Source: Lysobacteraceae bacterium
Lineage (GTDB): Bacteria; Pseudomonadota; Gammaproteobacteria; Xanthomonadales; Xanthomonadaceae
Length of the DNA: 45,099 nt
Assembly: GCA_003241895.1 (NCBI GenBank)
Contig: QBLY01000022.1
Span: 1-45,099 of the forward strand
Direction: 5' to 3'
Shown: positions 1 to 8,455 of the stretch, in pieces
Position numbering within the stretch: the stretch's first letter is position 1
How the letters are laid out: each line of letters starts with the position of its first letter
Position numbers and translations under genes: made by a program
The notes under the pieces: generated by a model
What the model saw: the letters and a program-made list of their open reading frames with translations, nothing else
Database searches by the model: none
Told to the model about the DNA's origin: nothing

Positions 1-1243
1 CCCCTGCCCCACCCGGCGACACCCGCGCATCCAGGCTCGCCTGCGCATCTGCGCCCGCCTTGGGCAGCGGATCCACCGCGGCCAGCTTGTAGGCCTCGCG
101 GAACGGCAGCCCCGCCACGGCCAGCTCCACGGCCTTGTCGGTGGCGTACATGCCGTCGTCGAAGGCCTTGGCCAGGCGGTCGGTGTTCCAGGCCATGCCG
201 CGCAGCAGGTTCGGCAGCAGGGCCAACGCGCCGATGCCGCGGCCGAAGGCGTGCACCAGGGCGCCCTTGGTGAACTGCAGGTCGCGGTGGTAGCCGGTGG
301 GCAGGGACAGCAGCTGTTCGAGTTCGGTGCGCGACGCGGCGACGCTGGCGTAGGTGGCGCGCATCAGTTCAACCAAATCGGGGTTGCGCTTGTTGGGCAT
401 GATGGAGCTGCCGGTGGTGTACTGCGGCGGCAGCTTCACGAAACCGAATTCGGCGGTGGTGAACAGGCTCAGGTCCCAGGCCAGGCGGCGCAGGTCGAGC
501 ACGGCGGCGCCCAGGGCGTCCACGGCGGCGATTTCGAACTTGCCGCGGCTCAGCTGCGCGTAGATCGGGCTGACCTGCATGCGGGCGAAGCCCAGCTCTT
601 TCGTGCTGCCCTCGCGGTCCAGCGGCAGGTTCACGCCGTAGCCGGCGGCCGTGCCCAGCGGGTTGGCGTCTATCCAGTCGTGGGCCTGCCCGGCGCGCAC
701 GGCGTTGTCTATGAAGGCCTCGGCGAAGCCGGCCCACCACATGGCGGTGGACGACACCACGGCGCGCTGCAGGTGGGTATAGCCGGGCATGGGGATGGCT
801 TCGGCCTCGGCGCGCTGCAGGCAGACTTCCGCCACCTCGCGGCACACGGCCTGCACTTCGCCCAGCTGGCGCTTGAGCCACATCCGCGTGGCCACCAGCA
901 CCTGGTCGTTGCGGCTGCGGCCGGTGTGGATCTTGCGGCCGGCGTCGCCCAGGCGTTCGATCAGGCGCGATTCGATGGCGGAGTGGCAGTCCTCGTAGCG
1001 TTCGTCCAGCACGAAGGCGCCGGTCTTCAGGTCGTCCGACAGCACCGTCAGCTCACTGCACAGCGCTTCGCACTCTTCAGCGGTGAGGATGCCGATGCGC
1101 GCCAGCCCGCGCGCGTGCACGGCCGATGCGGTGATGTCGTCCTGGATGAACTCGCGGTCCAGCACCACGTCGTCGCCGGCCAGGAAGGCCTGGATGCGCG
1201 CGTCCACTTCAACGCCGGGTTTCTGCCACAGCAGGTCGCTCAT
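1..1243 (-). CDS. argH: Argininosuccinate lyase, C-terminus cut by window edge
   Basis: Cytosolic lyase that splits argininosuccinate into arginine and fumarate, the last step of arginine synthesis. The reverse-strand frame starts at the ATG at 1243-1241 ([18 protein letters not shown]) and stays open to position 1. The fumarase/aspartase superfamily signature [15 protein letters not shown] lies around 365-410, and the last visible codons read [18 protein letters not shown], typical of the ArgH C-terminus; a family length near 430 residues implies only about 15-20 residues lie outside the window. The start overlaps the argC stop as ATGA, so the two are translationally coupled. Last visible gene of the arg operon. 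Identity is very secure; only the end is missing. Confidence 0.95.
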   Translation of the reverse strand, partial: MSDLLWQKPGVEVDARIQAFLAGDDVVLDREFIQDDITASAVHARGLARIGILTAEECEALCSELTVLSDDLKTGAFVLDERYEDCHSAIESRLIERLGDAGRKIHTGRSRNDQVLVATRMWLKRQLGEVQAVCREVAEVCLQRAEAEAIPMPGYTHLQRAVVSSTAMWWAGFAEAFIDNAVRAGQAHDWIDANPLGTAAGYGVNLPLDREGSTKELGFARMQVSPIYAQLSRGKFEIAAVDALGAAVLDLRRLAWDLSLFTTAEFGFVKLPPQYTTGSSIMPNKRNPDLVELMRATYASVAASRTELEQLLSLPTGYHRDLQFTKGALVHAFGRGIGALALLPNLLRGMAWNTDRLAKAFDDGMYATDKAVELAVAGLPFREAYKLAAVDPLPKAGADAQASLDARVSPGGAG

Positions 1244-2190
1244 GTCGGGATTCCCATGGTTTCGGGCAGGCCAAAGGCCAGGTTGAGGTTCTGCAGCGCC
1301 TGGGTGGCGGCGCCTTTCAACAAATTGTCGAGGGTGGACACCACCACCAGCCGGCGGCCGTGCGCCGACAGCGTGAAGCCGCCCACTTCGGCATGGTGCC
1401 GGCCTGCGATCTGGCTGACCCAAGGCGCCTCGTACTGCACCTGCACCATCGGCTCGTCGGCATACCGGCGCAGATAGGTTTCGCGCACTTCGTCCAAGTC
1501 GTGGGATCGCGACAGGTGCAGGTTGGCCGTGAGCATGATCCCGCGGAAAAACGGCGCCACGTGCGGAATGAACTCGACGGCGTGGCCCAGTTGGCGGGTC
1601 ACCTCGGACTCGTGCACGTGGCCGGTGAGCGAATAGGGCACCAGGTTGTCGCGCAGCTTTTCCGGGTTGTTCTTGTCCGACGGCGTGGTGCCGGCGCCCG
1701 AATACCCGGACACGCCGAAACACTGCACCGGGGCCGCCAGCTGGTCGAGCATCGGCGCGATCGCCAGCTGCATCGCGGTGGCGTAGCAGCCGGGGTTGCT
1801 GATGCGGTGTGCGCCGTGGGCCCGGCCGCGGGTGATCTCGGGCAAGCCGTAGTGCCAGCCCTGGTTGAATCGATAGTCCGCCGACAGATCCAGCACCACG
1901 GTGGCCGGCGCCTGCGCGTCCACCTGGGCGACAAACGGCGCCGCCATGCCGTTGGGCAAGGCCAGCACCAGCGCGTCGGCGCCCTGCCCTGCGGCCTGTT
2001 CGGCGTTGAGGTTCACGTAGCGAAGGTCATCGGTGACCGAGGGCTCGTGGTCCGCCAGGCGCTGGCCATCGCGCTCGCGCGAGGAAACGAAGGCGAGCGT
2101 GAAGCGCGGGTGCGCCGCCACCAGCTTGATCAGTTCGGTGCCCACGTAGCCGCGGGCGCCGACCAGCCCCAGGCGGATAGGCGCACTCAC
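1240..2190 (-). CDS. argC: N-acetyl-gamma-glutamyl-phosphate reductase
   Basis: Reduces N-acetylglutamyl-5-phosphate to the semialdehyde with NADPH (third step of arginine synthesis). 316 residues, start GTG at 2190-2188 overlapping the stop of the upstream acetyltransferase gene (GTGA). The N-terminus has the Rossmann pattern [13 protein letters not shown] at residues 8-20, and the catalytic cysteine sits in SNPGCYATA (Cys135). Length and motifs match the ArgC family. It overlaps argH by 4 bases at its 3' end. Xanthomonads place argC after argB in the same operon, as here, but in this window a GNAT gene separates the two. No anomalies in frame or codon use. Confidence 0.96.
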   Translation of the reverse strand: MSAPIRLGLVGARGYVGTELIKLVAAHPRFTLAFVSSRERDGQRLADHEPSVTDDLRYVNLNAEQAAGQGADALVLALPNGMAAPFVAQVDAQAPATVVLDLSADYRFNQGWHYGLPEITRGRAHGAHRISNPGCYATAMQLAIAPMLDQLAAPVQCFGVSGYSGAGTTPSDKNNPEKLRDNLVPYSLTGHVHESEVTRQLGHAVEFIPHVAPFFRGIMLTANLHLSRSHDLDEVRETYLRRYADEPMVQVQYEAPWVSQIAGRHHAEVGGFTLSAHGRRLVVVSTLDNLLKGAATQALQNLNLAFGLPETMGIPT

Positions 2191-2786
2191 GCGCGCGCTC
2201 CGCGGGCCAGGGTGTAGTCAAGATGGGTGCGCACGGTGGGCCACTCGCTATCAAGGATGGAATAGACGCGCGTGTCGCGCAGGTGGCCGTCGGGCATGCG
2301 CATCTGGCGGCGCAGGGTGCCGTCGTAGTGCGCGCCCAGCCGCTCGATGGCGGCGCGTGAGGCCAGGTTCAAACTGTGCGTGCGGAACTCCACCGCCGCG
2401 CAGCCCATCACTTCGAACGCGTGGCCCAGCAGCAGGCGCTTGGCCTGGGTGTTGAGCGGCGTGCGCTGGGCGCGCTTCGCGTACCAGGTGAAACCAATCT
2501 CGAGCCGGGGAATCTCCGGCTCCATGCGGAAGAAGCGGGTGCTGCCCACCGCCTGGCCGGAACCATCGCGCACCAGAAACGGCATCGCCGTACCGGCGTC
2601 GCGGTCCGCCAGCGCGCGGGCGAGGTAATCGCCCACGGTGTTGGGGCCGGGGATAGTGGTGTACCACAGCTTCCACAGCTCGCCGTCGGCGGCGGCGCGC
2701 ACCAGCGCGTCGGCATCGGTGGCCTGCAGCGGCTCCAGCGTGGCGTGCTCGCCGGCAAGGGTGGGCTGGTCGGTCCAGTGGCTCAT
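2187..2786 (-). CDS. GNAT-family N-acetyltransferase (RimJ/RimL-like) inside the arg operon
   Basis: Predicted acetyl-CoA dependent N-acetyltransferase of 199 residues; substrate unknown. The start chosen is the ATG at 2786-2784 ([19 protein letters not shown]), two bases after the argB stop, because the open frame further upstream only overlaps argB. The body shows the RimJ/RimL order: an N-terminal strand with a [12 protein letters not shown] pattern, a central [19 protein letters not shown] acetyl-CoA region, and a C-terminal [19 protein letters not shown] segment typical of this subfamily. Its stop overlaps the argC GTG start, so it is co-translated with arginine genes. It is not the NAG synthase, because that activity is already fused to ArgB. 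A role in protein or small-molecule acetylation linked to arginine metabolism is inference from position only. Confidence 0.85.
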   Translation of the reverse strand: MSHWTDQPTLAGEHATLEPLQATDADALVRAAADGELWKLWYTTIPGPNTVGDYLARALADRDAGTAMPFLVRDGSGQAVGSTRFFRMEPEIPRLEIGFTWYAKRAQRTPLNTQAKRLLLGHAFEVMGCAAVEFRTHSLNLASRAAIERLGAHYDGTLRRQMRMPDGHLRDTRVYSILDSEWPTVRTHLDYTLARGARA

Positions 2787-2788
2787 GG

Positions 2789-4096
2789 TCAGCCCTTCAA
2801 CGTGGCCGGCCGGGTGATGCAGTGATCCACCGCGTAGCGGATCTGCTCCCAGCCGTCCAGCCCGTACCAGAACACGTTCCACTTCTCGCCCTTCAGGCAG
2901 CCGTCGGCTTCGTCGAAGTAGAAGTCGTTCACGGCGTTGCCGGCGCGGGCGCGCCAGAACAGCTGGTTCATCTCGCTGCGCATCACCTGCCAGGCGGCGC
3001 GGCCCAGGCCTTCGCCCTGCGCGTCGTCGCTCACGGCAAACTTGTCCAGGTGCGGGATACCGTCCTCGAGCGTGATCAGCAGCGCGGCGCGGTAGTGTTC
3101 GCTCACGTACGCCTTGTACAGGTTCGTCTTCTGGAAATAGTCCGGCGCCAGCTTGCGGCCGAAGCCCGACTCCACCAGCGACTTCAAGCGCTTCAGGTCA
3201 AGCTTCTTCCACGACGTCACCGTCAGCACCTTCTCGCCCCGGCGCACCAGCGTGCCCGAACCGCGGTGGGTGAACAGCTCCTTCGCCAGCTGGTCGGGCC
3301 GCGTGATGGACACCGAGCTTGAGGGCGGCAGCTCCATCAGCAAATCGTGGATCTGTTCGATCTTCACCTTCATGCCCGAGTGCAGCCAGGGCTGGCGCAG
3401 CAGCTCGTCGTATTCGGTGCTCAGGTTGATTGAATCAATCACCTGGTTGTCGCCGTCCAGCAAACCGCCGGTGCCGGTGAGGAAGATGATCTTGTAGGGC
3501 TGCAGCGTCTTGACCAGTTCGTTGGCGGCCCAGTCGGCGTTGATGTTGAGGATCTGGCCGCCGGCGGTTTCACCCAGCGAGGCAATCACCGGGATCGAGC
3601 CGACCTTGATGGCGGCCTTGATGCTGGCCACGTGCACCGCGTCCACTTTTCCCACCAGCCCGTACTTTCGCTTGGACAGATAGTCGCATTCGAACACGCC
3701 GGCGGTGATGGACGTGGCGCGCACGTCCTGCGCCTGCAGCGCCTCGACCAGCCGCAGGTTCTCCTGCTGCGACACCTGGCGCACGATGGACAGGCCGGCC
3801 GCGTCGGTAAAGCGCAGGCCGTCCACGGTTTTCTTGTCGATCTTGGCGGCCTTCATTCGCTCGTCCACCTGTGGGCCGGCGCCGTGGATCACGATCGGCG
3901 TCAGACCCACCTGCTGCAGGAACGACAGCGACGACACCAGCGCGTCCAGGTCGTCGCGCAGGATCGCGCCACCCACCTTGACCACGGCGAAGCGCTCGGC
4001 GTCGAGCTGGCTGAAGCGCTTGAGGTATTGCTGGATCTCTTTCGCGCTGGCCATGTTGGACAGCAGGCGAACGATCGTGGTGCGCATCTCAGACAT
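2789..4096 (-). CDS. argB: Bifunctional N-acetylglutamate kinase/synthase (NAGS-K)
   Basis: 435-residue fusion carrying both opening reactions of arginine synthesis. Residues ~35-280 are an amino-acid kinase domain: [13 protein letters not shown] (Lys40 and glycine loop) and [14 protein letters not shown]. Residues ~295-435 are a GNAT-fold synthase domain with an acetyl-CoA loop at [11 protein letters not shown] and the [21 protein letters not shown] stretch known from the xanthomonad/Maricaulis-type and vertebrate-type NAGS. This explains why no separate argA is needed. Start is the ATG at 4096; an in-frame Met at residue 15 ([11 protein letters not shown]) is an alternative. A 30-base gap separates it from argE and 2 bases from the GNAT gene. 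Feedback inhibition by arginine is expected for the family but not visible here. Confidence 0.95.
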   Translation of the reverse strand: MSEMRTTIVRLLSNMASAKEIQQYLKRFSQLDAERFAVVKVGGAILRDDLDALVSSLSFLQQVGLTPIVIHGAGPQVDERMKAAKIDKKTVDGLRFTDAAGLSIVRQVSQQENLRLVEALQAQDVRATSITAGVFECDYLSKRKYGLVGKVDAVHVASIKAAIKVGSIPVIASLGETAGGQILNINADWAANELVKTLQPYKIIFLTGTGGLLDGDNQVIDSINLSTEYDELLRQPWLHSGMKVKIEQIHDLLMELPPSSSVSITRPDQLAKELFTHRGSGTLVRRGEKVLTVTSWKKLDLKRLKSLVESGFGRKLAPDYFQKTNLYKAYVSEHYRAALLITLEDGIPHLDKFAVSDDAQGEGLGRAAWQVMRSEMNQLFWRARAGNAVNDFYFDEADGCLKGEKWNVFWYGLDGWEQIRYAVDHCITRPATLKG

Positions 4097-4126
4097 GGAA
4101 GGATCCGGTGAGGTGGAAATACGCCT

Positions 4127-5224
4127 TCATTTCGATTGCATCAGGCGCTGGTAGTGGGCGGTCACGGAGGCAAGCTGGTCCAAAGCGACCCATTCGTCGG
4201 CGGTGTGGGCCTGGGCGATGTCGCCCGGGCCGAAGACGAAGGCGGTCATGCCGGCCTGGGAGAACAGCGAGGCTTCGGTCCAGAAGTCCACGGCGTTGCC
4301 GATCGGCAGGCCGAGTTCGTCGGCCAGGTCGCGTGCGGCCAGCCGGCGCTCCTCGGCGCGCGCCACGTCGCCCGAAGGAAGCGATGGGCCGGTGAAGGTT
4401 TCTTCGTACGAGCCCAGCATCCCGGCGGGCGCGAAGCTGCGGAAACGTTCATGCAGTTCTTCGCGCGACTGCGAGGGCAGCGGCCGGAAGCCGAAGCGCA
4501 GCTCGGCGCTGGGCGCGATCATGTTGGCCTTGATGCCGCCTTCCACCCGGCCGATGTTGAAGCGCAGGCCGGTCAGGCCGCCGAAGCGCAGGTGGTCCTG
4601 CGCCTCCACGAAGTCCAGCGCCCGGCCACCCCAGCGCATGGCCGCATGCAGGGCGCTGGTGTCGCGCGCGTGCTGGCCCGAAGCGTGGCCGGCTTCACCG
4701 CGGAACTGCATCATCACCGAGCTGATGCCGCGGTGCGCCAGCACCGCTTGGCCCATCGTCGGTTCGGACACGATGGCTTCGTCGAACCCGTGTCGGCTGG
4801 CCAGGAAGGCGGCGATGCAGCGGGGGTCGTTGGCCTCTTCGTCGGTGGTGAACAGGAAGGCGACGTCGCCGGTGGTCACGCGCGCTGCGGCAACGAGGCC
4901 CGCGGCGGCGCCCTTGATGTCGCAGGCGCCCAGCGCAATGGCGCGGTCGGCGGTGACGCGCAGCTTGTGCGGGTCGGCGCTCCACGCGGGCGACGACGGC
5001 ACGGTGTCCAGGTGCACGTTGAACAGGCGCTTGGGCGCGCCGCGGACGGCGAAGAAGGAAACGGCACCGGCGCCATGGTCGGTGACCGTGATTGCAAAGT
5101 CCGGCAGCTGCGAACGCAGGTAGTCGAAGATGCCGCCCGTGCCGATCTCGCGCGGCGGGTTGCGGGTGTCGAACGACACCAGCTTTTCCAAGTGAATGAG
5201 AACCTCGGGCAGCAGCTCGCTCAT
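4127..5224 (-). CDS. argE: M20-family N-acetyl-citrulline (acetylornithine-type) deacetylase
   Basis: Zinc amidohydrolase of 365 residues. In xanthomonads, where carbamoylation acts on acetylornithine, the ArgE homologue removes acetate from N-acetylcitrulline to give citrulline; the same role is inferred here because the neighbouring transferase is of the AOTCase type. Metal and catalytic motifs of peptidase family M20 are visible: FNVHLDTVPSS (His and catalytic Asp), ALGACDIKGAAAG (bridging Asp), TTDEEAND (general base Glu and ligand Glu), and VSEPTMGQAV. Start ATG at 5224, one base after the argG stop, so translation is probably coupled. Activity on acetylornithine as well cannot be excluded from sequence. 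Confidence 0.93.
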   Translation of the reverse strand: MSELLPEVLIHLEKLVSFDTRNPPREIGTGGIFDYLRSQLPDFAITVTDHGAGAVSFFAVRGAPKRLFNVHLDTVPSSPAWSADPHKLRVTADRAIALGACDIKGAAAGLVAAARVTTGDVAFLFTTDEEANDPRCIAAFLASRHGFDEAIVSEPTMGQAVLAHRGISSVMMQFRGEAGHASGQHARDTSALHAAMRWGGRALDFVEAQDHLRFGGLTGLRFNIGRVEGGIKANMIAPSAELRFGFRPLPSQSREELHERFRSFAPAGMLGSYEETFTGPSLPSGDVARAEERRLAARDLADELGLPIGNAVDFWTEASLFSQAGMTAFVFGPGDIAQAHTADEWVALDQLASVTAHYQRLMQSK

Positions 5225-5225
5225 G

Positions 5226-6428
5226 TCAGTCCTTCCGGTTCACTTCGGCCCACAGCGTGCTGCTCATGCCGAACAGGCGGATGAAGCCCTCGGCTTCGGC
5301 CACGCCCCAGTCGGCCGACTGCGCGTACGTGGCGCCCTTGGCGTTGAGCAGATGCGGCGAGCGCACGGCCACGGCGTCCACGCGGGCGCCCTGGGTTTCG
5401 ATCACCACTTCGCCGTTCACGCAGGCCTGGCTGGAGCGCAGGAAAGCCTCGAGGTCGGTCTTGAGCGGGTCGTTGTAGAAGCCTTCGTAAACCAGCTCCA
5501 CCCACTTGCGCGCCACTTCGGGCTTGAAGCGGTTCTGGTGCTTGGTGAGCACCGCCTCTTCCAGCGCGCGGTGCGCGGTGAGCAGCGCGGCCAGGCCGGG
5601 GGCTTCGAAGATGATGCGGCCCTTGAGGCCGATGGTGGTGTCGCCGGTGTACATGCCGCGGCCCACGCCGTACCTGGCGAACAGGCCGTTAAGCTTGGCC
5701 AGCAGCGCCGCTCCGGGCATCGCGACGCCGTCCAGCGCCACCGCCTCGCCCTGCTCGAAGCGCAGCGTCACGCGCAGCGGATCGGCCGGCCATTCGGCGC
5801 GCGGCGCGCACCAGCCGCGGGCGCCCTCGCCCGGCGCTTCCCAACGGTCAATCTCGCCGCCCGACATCGTCAGGCCCAGCAGGTTCTCGTTGATAGTGTA
5901 GGCCTTCTGCTTGGCGCGCACTTCGAAACCGCGCTCCTCCAGGTAAGCCTGCTCATACGCGCGGGTCTGGGTGTGCTCTTTCTGGATCTCGCGGATCGGC
6001 GCGACGATCTCGTAGTCACCGGCCGACTTCACCGCCAGGTCGAAGCGCACCTGGTCATTACCCATGCCGGTGCAGCCGTGGCCGATCACGCGAGTGCCGA
6101 GTTCGGCGGCGCGCTTCAAGGCGGCGTCCACGATCAGATAACGGTCCGACACCAGCAGCGGGTACTGGCCCTGGTAGCCCTCGCCCGCCATCACGAAGGG
6201 CTTCACGAAGCCGTCCCAGATCGCCGGGCCGCCGTCCACGGTGACATGGCTGGCCGCGCCCAGCTCCGCCGCGCGCGCCTCGATGTAGGCGCGCTCCTCG
6301 GCATCCACGCCGCCGGTGTCGGCGAACACCGTGTGCACCGCCCAGCCGCGCTCCTGAAGCCACGGAATGCAGAAGCTGGTGTCGAGGCCGCCGGAGAAGG
6401 CGAGGACGATGTCTTTCTTGTCGGTCAT
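5226..6428 (-). CDS. argG: Argininosuccinate synthase
   Basis: Joins citrulline and aspartate using ATP to form argininosuccinate. 400 residues, the normal bacterial length. The N-type ATP pyrophosphatase P-loop is [15 protein letters not shown] at residues 6-20, and [16 protein letters not shown] is the conserved substrate/ATP region. It starts with ATG at 6428, 18 bases after the argF' stop, and ends one base before argE. Second gene of the arg operon. No frame or motif defects seen. Confidence 0.97.
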   Translation of the reverse strand: MTDKKDIVLAFSGGLDTSFCIPWLQERGWAVHTVFADTGGVDAEERAYIEARAAELGAASHVTVDGGPAIWDGFVKPFVMAGEGYQGQYPLLVSDRYLIVDAALKRAAELGTRVIGHGCTGMGNDQVRFDLAVKSAGDYEIVAPIREIQKEHTQTRAYEQAYLEERGFEVRAKQKAYTINENLLGLTMSGGEIDRWEAPGEGARGWCAPRAEWPADPLRVTLRFEQGEAVALDGVAMPGAALLAKLNGLFARYGVGRGMYTGDTTIGLKGRIIFEAPGLAALLTAHRALEEAVLTKHQNRFKPEVARKWVELVYEGFYNDPLKTDLEAFLRSSQACVNGEVVIETQGARVDAVAVRSPHLLNAKGATYAQSADWGVAEAEGFIRLFGMSSTLWAEVNRKD

Positions 6429-6446
6429 GTCGGCAGATTCCAGGAA

Positions 6447-7451
6447 TTATTGGTTGGCGAGCGCGGCCATGATCGCTTTCTGCACGTGCAGGCGATTCTC
6501 GGCTTCCTCGATGGCGATGCAGGCGGGCGAATCCATCACGCCGTCGGTGGCTTTCACATTGCGGCGCAGCGGCAGGCAGTGGCTGAAGACGCCGCTGTTG
6601 GTGAGCGCCATCTTGGCTTCGTCCACGATGAAGTGGCGGTGGGCTTCGCGGATGGGCTTCTCGGCGTCCCAGCGGCCGAAGTACGGCAGCGCGCCCCAGC
6701 TCTTGGCGTACACCACGTCGGCGCCAGTGTAGGCCTGGGCGATGTCGTGGCTCACCTGCAGCGAGCCGCCGCTTTCACGCACGTTGTCGGCGGCCCAACC
6801 CATGTAGCGCTCGTCGAGCACGTAGTCGGGCGTGGGGCACAGCAGGGTCACGTCCATGCCCATGCGCGTGGCGATGGTAAGCGCGGAGTTGGCCACCGCG
6901 GTGTTCAGCGGCTTGGGGTGGTAGGTCCAGGTAAGCACGAACTTCTTGCCCCGCAGGTCGGGCGTCTTGAAGTGCTCCTGCAGCGCCATCACGTGCGCCA
7001 GCTCCTGGCAGGGATGGGTGATGGTTTCGAGGTTGATCACCGGCACGGTGGAGTACTTGGCGAAACTGCGCAGCACCGTATCCTCGCGGTCCACCGACCA
7101 GTCCTGGAACTTGGGGAAGGCCCGCACGGCGATCAGGTCGGCGTAGCGCGACAGCACCCGCGCCACTTCAGCGATGTGTTCCTCGGCGTCGCCGTCCATC
7201 ACCGCGCCCGGGTTGAACTCAATCGGCCAGGCGTCCTTGCCGGGCTGCAGCACCACCGCGTGGCCGCCCAGTTGGAAGGCACCCAGCTCGAAGCTGGTCC
7301 GCGTGCGCAGGGAGGGATTGAAGAACACCAGGGCGATCGCCTTGCCCTTGAGCTGGTCGCCCAGCTTGGAGCGCTTGAACTTCGCGGCCTGCCCCAGCAG
7401 CGCGTCCAGCTCGGGGCGGGTCCAGTCCTGGGTGTTGAGGAAATGCTTCAT
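6447..7451 (-). CDS. argF': N-acetylornithine carbamoyltransferase (AOTCase)
   Basis: Transfers carbamoyl from carbamoyl phosphate to N-acetylornithine, giving acetylcitrulline. 334 residues from ATG 7451 (MKHFLNTQDWTRPELDALL); an upstream in-frame Met at 7490 is rejected because it lies in the terminator-like leader. Carbamoyl-phosphate motif NPSLRTRTSFE (residues 45-55), HPCQE at 146-150, and a late HCLPLRR are all present. The residue equivalent to Xanthomonas Glu92, which separates acetylornithine from succinylornithine enzymes (Pro there), is Glu90 in the GDAEEHIAE segment, supporting AOTCase. First structural gene of the arg operon; an AGGA ribosome site lies about 10 bases upstream. 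Confidence 0.95.
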   Translation of the reverse strand: MKHFLNTQDWTRPELDALLGQAAKFKRSKLGDQLKGKAIALVFFNPSLRTRTSFELGAFQLGGHAVVLQPGKDAWPIEFNPGAVMDGDAEEHIAEVARVLSRYADLIAVRAFPKFQDWSVDREDTVLRSFAKYSTVPVINLETITHPCQELAHVMALQEHFKTPDLRGKKFVLTWTYHPKPLNTAVANSALTIATRMGMDVTLLCPTPDYVLDERYMGWAADNVRESGGSLQVSHDIAQAYTGADVVYAKSWGALPYFGRWDAEKPIREAHRHFIVDEAKMALTNSGVFSHCLPLRRNVKATDGVMDSPACIAIEEAENRLHVQKAIMAALANQ

Positions 7452-7488
7452 TCCGTGGTTCCTGATCGGTGTCGGGGTGGCCGAAAAC

Positions 7489-7515
7489 AAAAAAGCCCAG
7501 CGCTGGGCTGGGCTT
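7489..7515 (-). terminator. Intrinsic terminator in the arg leader, candidate attenuator
   Basis: On the minus strand an 8-bp stem AAGCCCAG/CTGGGCTT (7515-7508 with 7500-7493) closes a 7-base loop and runs into six consecutive T. It lies between the leader peptide and argF', 38 bases before the argF' start. The 5' arm CCCAGC (7512-7507) is also complementary to GCTGGG at 7553-7548 inside the last codons of the leader ORF, so an antiterminator can form. It may alternatively be only the terminator of the upstream envelope-protein gene. Confidence 0.75.
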
Positions 7516-7544
7516 GTCCGGTGCAGAGCTTAATGACGTCCGGG

Positions 7545-7649
7545 TTACCCAGCTGGCGTTGAGGTTTCCGGTCGGCGCGCACGCGAGGTCATTCCCGCCG
7601 CCATGTAGGCAGAGGTCAGGATGTCGGCATTGGCGGCGCAGGTCGTCAT
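7545..7649 (-). CDS. Candidate arginine leader peptide (34 codons)
   Basis: Short minus-strand ORF from ATG 7649 to TAA 7547-7545. It begins MTTCAANADILTSAYMAAG and ends MTSRARRPETSTPAG. The notable feature is R-A-R-R at residues 23-26 (codons CGT GCG CGC CGA, 7583-7572). The segment GCTGGG (7553-7548), which can pair with the terminator 5' arm, overlaps the last two sense codons immediately before the stop. A ribosome stalled at the Arg codons would leave it free, and one at the stop would cover it. This is the geometry of classical transcription attenuation. The ORF is inferred; no strong Shine-Dalgarno is visible and the ATG lies close to the predicted transcription start. In-frame Mets at residues 16 and 20 are alternative starts. 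Confidence 0.45.
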   Translation of the reverse strand: MTTCAANADILTSAYMAAGMTSRARRPETSTPAG

Positions 7650-7658
7650 TTCCACGTG

Positions 7659-7687
7659 AGTATGCCGGCGGTGGGGCCGGCCTGCAA
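7659..7687 (-). promoter_or_regulatory. Candidate promoter of the arg operon
   Basis: Minus-strand hexamers TTGCAG (7687-7682) and CATACT (7664-7659) are separated by 17 bases. The -35 starts just past the stop codon of the upstream glycine-zipper gene. The predicted transcription start falls about 3 bases before the leader-peptide ATG at 7649. Confidence 0.4.
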
Positions 7688-7688
7688 C

Positions 7689-8276
7689 TCAGCGGGCTTC
7701 GTTGCCGGCGTCGTCGGGCATCACCGACACCCGGATGCGCAGGCGGTTGCCCGGGTCGTAGGGCAGGCGCGAGACGTACTTGTCGCCCTTGTACATGTAT
7801 TCGACGTCGTAGCCGACCACCACCGGGTCTTCGCGCTCCACTTCGACCAGGCGGCAGCCGCCGCGGTTGGGCTGGCCGTCCACCCGGTTGCGGGCGATGT
7901 TGTTGCCCACCACGCCACCGGCCACCGCGCCGGCCACGGTGGCGGCCTTGCGGCCGTCGCCCTTGCCGACCTGGTTGCCCAGGGCCGCGCCGACGATGGC
8001 GCCGATCACGGTGCCGCCGGTGGTCTGGCCCGACTGGCGGTATTCAACGCCGTCGCAGCGCTCTTCCGAGGTGCGGGTGCGCTGGACTTCGACCACTTCG
8101 TCCGCGCGCAGCACCTGAGCGTAGCCGTAGCTGACGTTTTCCGGCATCGGGGACACCTGGTAGCCCTCGTGCTGGTACTGATCGCCGGCGTACTGGGCCA
8201 GGGCCGGGCCGGAAAGCGCGATCAGGGCCAGGGGCAGCAGGCGCAACGACAGCAGGCGGGTTGCAGGGTTCATCAA
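7689..8276 (-). CDS. Exported glycine-zipper 2TM domain protein
   Basis: 195-residue predicted envelope protein. A signal peptide is visible at residues 1-27 ([20 protein letters not shown], cleavage before QYAGDQY). The middle contains a glycine-zipper segment, [18 protein letters not shown] followed by [18 protein letters not shown], typical of the Rick_17kDa_Anti/Gly-zipper 2TM family that inserts in or associates with membranes. The flanks contain [10 protein letters not shown] and GGCRLVEVE, leaving two cysteines that could form a disulfide. Function of this family in xanthomonads is not established. The gene is divergent from cysS and directly upstream of the arg promoter. The start could be Met1 or Met2. 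Confidence 0.85.
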   Translation of the reverse strand: MMNPATRLLSLRLLPLALIALSGPALAQYAGDQYQHEGYQVSPMPENVSYGYAQVLRADEVVEVQRTRTSEERCDGVEYRQSGQTTGGTVIGAIVGAALGNQVGKGDGRKAATVAGAVAGGVVGNNIARNRVDGQPNRGGCRLVEVEREDPVVVGYDVEYMYKGDKYVSRLPYDPGNRLRIRVSVMPDDAGNEAR

Positions 8277-8401
8277 ATCACTCCGTACGGGGATGGCAGG
8301 GCGGCGCGACCTTCACGGCCCCTTGCCGGAACCGGGACCGCCGCCGTTGCCGACGCGGGGATTCAAGCATCCAGCGGCTGAACCCAAGCCTAAGATTTTC
8401 G

Positions 8402-8430
8402 TTAAACGGGGTCGCCGGGCTTGCTAGACT
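8402..8430 (+). promoter_or_regulatory. Candidate cysS promoter
   Basis: A TAGACT -10 element (8425-8430) is preceded at 17 bases by TTAAAC (8402-8407, a weak -35). The cysS ATG follows 25 bases after the -10. The same GCTAGACTCG core recurs at 45070-45079 near the right window edge, suggesting a local housekeeping -10 style. Confidence 0.35.
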
Positions 8431-8455
8431 CGGGCTTTGGCTTCGCACTTACGCC

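Noticed and set aside
7452-7490. Longer N-terminus for argF'
   Set aside because: The in-frame Met at 7490 lies in the T-run side of the terminator; AOTCase proteins begin with the KHFLNTQDW segment at 7451.
5196-7562. 788-codon open frame on the plus strand across the arg genes
   Set aside because: Antisense to argG and argF'; its translation is low-complexity G/A/R/H-rich without family motifs, an artefact of GC-rich codon use.
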